Positions 61,421-64,000 of a stretch of DNA of 64,000 bases are shown one piece after another. The stretch lies in contig NZ_JALBYP010000034.1 in the NCBI RefSeq assembly GCF_022678485.1, positions 62,001 to 126,000 of the forward strand, read 5' to 3'. The stretch's first letter is position 1; every line of letters starts with the position of its first letter. The notes under the pieces were generated by a model, which worked only from the letters and a program-made list of their open reading frames with translations, searched no databases and was not told the DNA's origin. Source of the stretch: Aliiroseovarius sediminis. GTDB lineage: Bacteria > Pseudomonadota > Alphaproteobacteria > Rhodobacterales > Rhodobacteraceae. The position numbers and the translations under genes were made by a program.

Positions 61421-62422
61421 TCAAGTCGCGATCGACTTCAGATCAATTTCTTCGGCTACGGCCAACGCGTCTGCAATGGCCCGGTCCGCCTCGGCCCCGG
61501 TGCCACGAGCTGGCTCAAGGCTTAGCGAACTATACTGCGCCTGCATGAACGTGTCGTCTTGCGCCGCGATGGTCGCCTTCTCCAGGATCACGCGACGCTC
61601 TTCGTCGATACCCGGGGGGGCATAAACGGACCGGCGCAGGACACAGACTTCAAGCGGGTCTTTGCCGGCTTCATTCATGGTCGGTGTGTCCGGGTATGAT
61701 GCTAGTCGTTCATTCAGGCCAACGATAGCCAACGGCTTCAACTTACCGTCGCGGACCGCGTCTTGTGCCGAAGATGCGGTGACAATACCGACCTCAACTT
61801 CGCGCCGCAGGATTGCAGCAATGATATCGCTGGTTCCCTTGTAAGACACATACTGTTCCCAGTTGATGTCCGAGCGCTGCTTCATCAACATCGCCGCGAT
61901 GTGCCAAATCGTGCCTTTCTGTTGTGAGGCGATGATCTTTTTAGCGCCTGAATTATAGGCTTCGATCATCTGCTCGAATGTGTCGATACCTGCGTCGGGA
62001 TGGGCGACGATGATGCCCGGTTCGCGCACATACACTGACACGCCGCGAAACTGGGTGATGTCAAACGGTGGGCGGCTGAGATACCAGGCCCATGGCGTTG
62101 ATGGCGGGTTGAAACCTGTGAGGGTGTAACCGTCTGGGTCGGCAGTAAAGCCTTCGCCTGCGCCGCGCAGTGATCCCGCACCCGGCACGTTACGCACGTT
62201 TACCGGAACACCCAGCCCTTTCTTGCTTGAAAGGCCGATGCTCATCGCGCGCAGCCAGATGTCGGTGCCGCCGCCGACGCCAAACGGTACGACGATATCT
62301 ATCGGATTCGACGGAAATTTATCCTGTGCCAGACCCGGCAATGCGGACAGACCGGCTCCAAACGCCAGCCCGCCTGCACCCAACTGCAACACACCACGAC
62401 GGTTAATAAACGGGTTTTTCAT
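61421..62422 (-). CDS. tctC: Tripartite tricarboxylate transporter solute receptor TctC (Bug family)
   Basis: 333 residues from the ATG at 62422, which has GGGAGGAAG just upstream. Twin-arginine-like signal NRRGVLQLGAGGLAFGAG and cleavage near LAQDKFP. Mature part opens IDIVVPFGVGGGTDIWLRAM, the ligand-gripping VPF...GGGTD loop of Bug receptors, and contains GFNPPSTP and the second loop with YKGTSDIIAAILRREVEVG. Binds an organic acid carboxylate in the periplasm and delivers it to TctAB. Tat export is suggested by the RR motif; Sec cannot be excluded. Confidence 0.93.
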   Translation of the reverse strand: MKNPFINRRGVLQLGAGGLAFGAGLSALPGLAQDKFPSNPIDIVVPFGVGGGTDIWLRAMSIGLSSKKGLGVPVNVRNVPGAGSLRGAGEGFTADPDGYTLTGFNPPSTPWAWYLSRPPFDITQFRGVSVYVREPGIIVAHPDAGIDTFEQMIEAYNSGAKKIIASQQKGTIWHIAAMLMKQRSDINWEQYVSYKGTSDIIAAILRREVEVGIVTASSAQDAVRDGKLKPLAIVGLNERLASYPDTPTMNEAGKDPLEVCVLRRSVYAPPGIDEERRVILEKATIAAQDDTFMQAQYSSLSLEPARGTGAEADRAIADALAVAEEIDLKSIAT

Positions 62423-62462
62423 GATCTTCCTCCCAAGATTGCGATAACCATTTTTCATTTTG

Positions 62463-62480
62463 TGTATCTGAATGCATACA
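62463..62480. promoter_or_regulatory. Candidate GntR/FCD operator upstream of tctC
   Basis: TGTAT-CTGAATGC-ATACA, an inverted repeat typical in size and AT-content for FCD-type GntR regulators. Located 41 bases upstream of the tctC ATG, in the 173-base region shared with the divergent gntR gene, so it may control both. Confidence 0.55.
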
Positions 62481-62595
62481 ATGTCAACCAATAACAGCCG
62501 AACCGTACCAATTGCCATATTCTTCAATTTCGGCGAACATGAGGATGAAGATGCACACCGCAGATTGAAAACCGGGGAACAGGAACGTCGACATC

Positions 62596-63291
62596 ATGAA
62601 AACAAAGGAAAAAAAACGACAGCACGCGGAACTTCCCCGAAGCGAACTCGTCTATCGGGAGATCCAAAAGTGGATTAACGAAGGTGAATTTCACCCCGGC
62701 GAACGACTTCGCGAAGCCACTGTTTGTGAGCGCCTCGGCGTCAGCCGTACGCCCGTCCGCGAGGCGATCAGGCGGCTTCAGGCTGAAGGCCGCGTCATCA
62801 TTGAAGCCCAACGCGGCGCCGTTATCGCTGAACTTCAGGCCCAAGAGATGATCGAGCTTTACACGGTCCGGATCGAACTGGAAGGCTTTGCCGCCGGACT
62901 GGCCGCGCAACATGCGTCGGACGCCGAAATCCGGTTGATGAAGACGCTTCTGGAAGAAAGCCGCACCATGGATGACGATCCGCGTGCATTGAACGAGAAC
63001 AATTGGAGACTACACCGTACGATCCACATTGCGGCGCACAACCGGTTCCTGTTGCAGACCTTCGATGCGCTATCCAACTCTCTGGCGCTGCTGCGCGGAG
63101 CGAAATACATCCCCAAAGGCAGGCCCGAGACGCTGTTTCGCGAGCACGAGAAGATCGTCGAGGCGATCCAGAAACGGGACATCGAGGCCGCGCGTTCTGC
63201 GACCGAAGCTCACGTGCGACGGGCGTTCGAAATCCATTTAATGGTGAACATCGACGATCACGCCCCAAACCAAAGTGCAGGTTTCGCTTGA
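62596..63291 (+). CDS. GntR family regulator, FCD/FadR subgroup
   Basis: 231 residues. N-terminal winged HTH with the GntR core GERLREATVCERLGVSRTPVREAIRRLQAEG, then an FCD effector domain (about 85-220) with the metal-binding histidines/acidics expected around ENNWRLHRTIHIAAHNRF and FREHEKIVEAIQKRD. FCD regulators usually repress uptake and catabolism of organic acids until the acid binds. Divergent from the tct operon, its presumed target. AGGAACG precedes the ATG. Confidence 0.92.
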   Translation: MKTKEKKRQHAELPRSELVYREIQKWINEGEFHPGERLREATVCERLGVSRTPVREAIRRLQAEGRVIIEAQRGAVIAELQAQEMIELYTVRIELEGFAAGLAAQHASDAEIRLMKTLLEESRTMDDDPRALNENNWRLHRTIHIAAHNRFLLQTFDALSNSLALLRGAKYIPKGRPETLFREHEKIVEAIQKRDIEAARSATEAHVRRAFEIHLMVNIDDHAPNQSAGFA

Positions 63292-64000
63292 TCCGATATC
63301 GGTCATGGCGAACGATGGCGGCAGACACCCTCAGCGAAGTCCGGGGCGCAGCACGGCTCACATCGCCCGCAATGACTTGCCCACACTCATTCACTGATAC
63401 ACGCCACCCTGACGGTCTGTTGTGCCTTTGCGCGATACTTCTTGGGCGCATCCATTGAGCCCGGTCCGGGCATGCGACTGGACGGTGTTTGTATTTTAGA
63501 CGCGGACGGTGATGCCATCCCAACGGGGTACATCTTCGCCATTCCAGATATCTATTACTGCGCCCAAGACGAACCTTATTTAATTTACATTCACAGTGGC
63601 TTTCCAGAGCCACCGTGTGTTGATCGGCTTCCCCAAACCGGACTTTGGCGCAGTAGCTTCCAACGCTCACTTTGTCTAAGATTTTTCGATGCGGGCCAGT
63701 GCGTTAGGTTTGTGTTGGCCGGGATGGCCCGCGTTGACAAATCTGACAAGGTGGAAGCCGCGGGATGTAGGTACTGCGCTATGGGGAAAGCTCAGACCCC
63801 AGTTCGTGATATCGGTCAGCGTTCCGCGGATTTTTCCGAGTTTGGAGGCTCAGCATCGTGGTTTTGGGCGTAGGGCCGGGCCCGTTTTTCGGTCTTTCTG
63901 CGGTGGCCCGGCTCCCATCACGACGCAGTGATGGCATTGATCCAAAGCTTGCCTTTGACCGGCACGTTGGGTGTCGGACCTGAGGATGCGCAGAAGATGG
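63292..64000. other. Unidentified sequence at the right edge
   Basis: The last 709 bases after the GntR gene. A plus-strand frame (63442-63873, starting MGASIEPGPG) and a minus-strand frame over 63300-63670 both stay open, but neither has a plausible ribosome binding site or a family I recognise, and their composition is poor for real proteins. A gene running off the edge may start near 63930. Left unassigned. Confidence 0.35.

Noticed and set aside
1-64000. CRISPR array, rRNA operon, phage structural genes or toxin-antitoxin operon
   Set aside because: None seen; the small gene pair at 43.7-44.4 kb lacks any recognisable toxin or antitoxin motif.

Overview
The window reads as chromosomal DNA from a marine-type Rhodobacterales (Roseobacter-group) alphaproteobacterium. 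Evidence: ethylmalonyl-CoA pathway genes (ccr, ecm), an acyl-homoserine-lactone LuxI/LuxR pair, a PutA without its own DNA-binding domain next to an Lrp-type PutR, a lineage-typical DUF6280 protein, an alphaproteobacterial GAAC-N7-GAAC LexA-type site, and high GC with compact convergent gene ends. No plasmid origin, phage module, rRNA or CRISPR array is seen.

0-26 kb is mostly housekeeping and central metabolism: a TIGR02186 membrane protein cut by the window edge, a RecD-like helicase, a quorum-sensing set (small overlapping ORF, luxR, luxI), ccr and ecm flanking a PlsB-like acyltransferase, a JAMM-like DUF4329 lipoprotein, deoD, DUF1989 and DUF2478 proteins, a FAD oxidoreductase, trpA, ychF, tRNA-Leu, putR/putA, a rhomboid protease, an orphan Flp-like pilin, an inositol monophosphatase, metR/metF and a PLP decarboxylase with a divergent Lrp regulator. 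At 26.16-26.84 kb lies a heavily degraded phosphoglucomutase gene. 27-42.5 kb holds an autotransporter with seven HAF repeats, valS, a HisC-like aminotransferase, a phosphatase/ABC-exporter pair, ygfZ-like, rluE, efp, DUF6280, a PopZ-like protein, TolC, a PIMT-family methyltransferase and tRNA-Cys.

42.5-45.7 kb, right after tRNA-Cys, is a decayed, AT-richer accessory stretch: two IS3-family transposase remnants, a small zinc-ribbon gene with an internal amber codon, two intact unknown small genes behind a truncated metK copy, and a frameshifted PAS-domain gene. It ends at a two-gene DNA repair operon (radical SAM protein plus DUF4130-UdgX fusion) whose start codon is directly preceded by a perfect LexA-type box. 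Next come a large hybrid PAS histidine kinase, another transposase remnant, a truncated HxlR gene, and a LysR-controlled doxX / FMN reductase / GST group.

55.9-63.3 kb is a coherent catabolic locus. A GntR/FCD regulator faces a six-gene operon with a tripartite tricarboxylate transporter (tctC-tctB-tctA), a DUF1932 dehydrogenase, a class I aminotransferase and a beta-propeller protein. Uptake, oxidation and transamination of an unidentified organic acid is the simplest reading. The last 700 bases hold nothing that could be identified.
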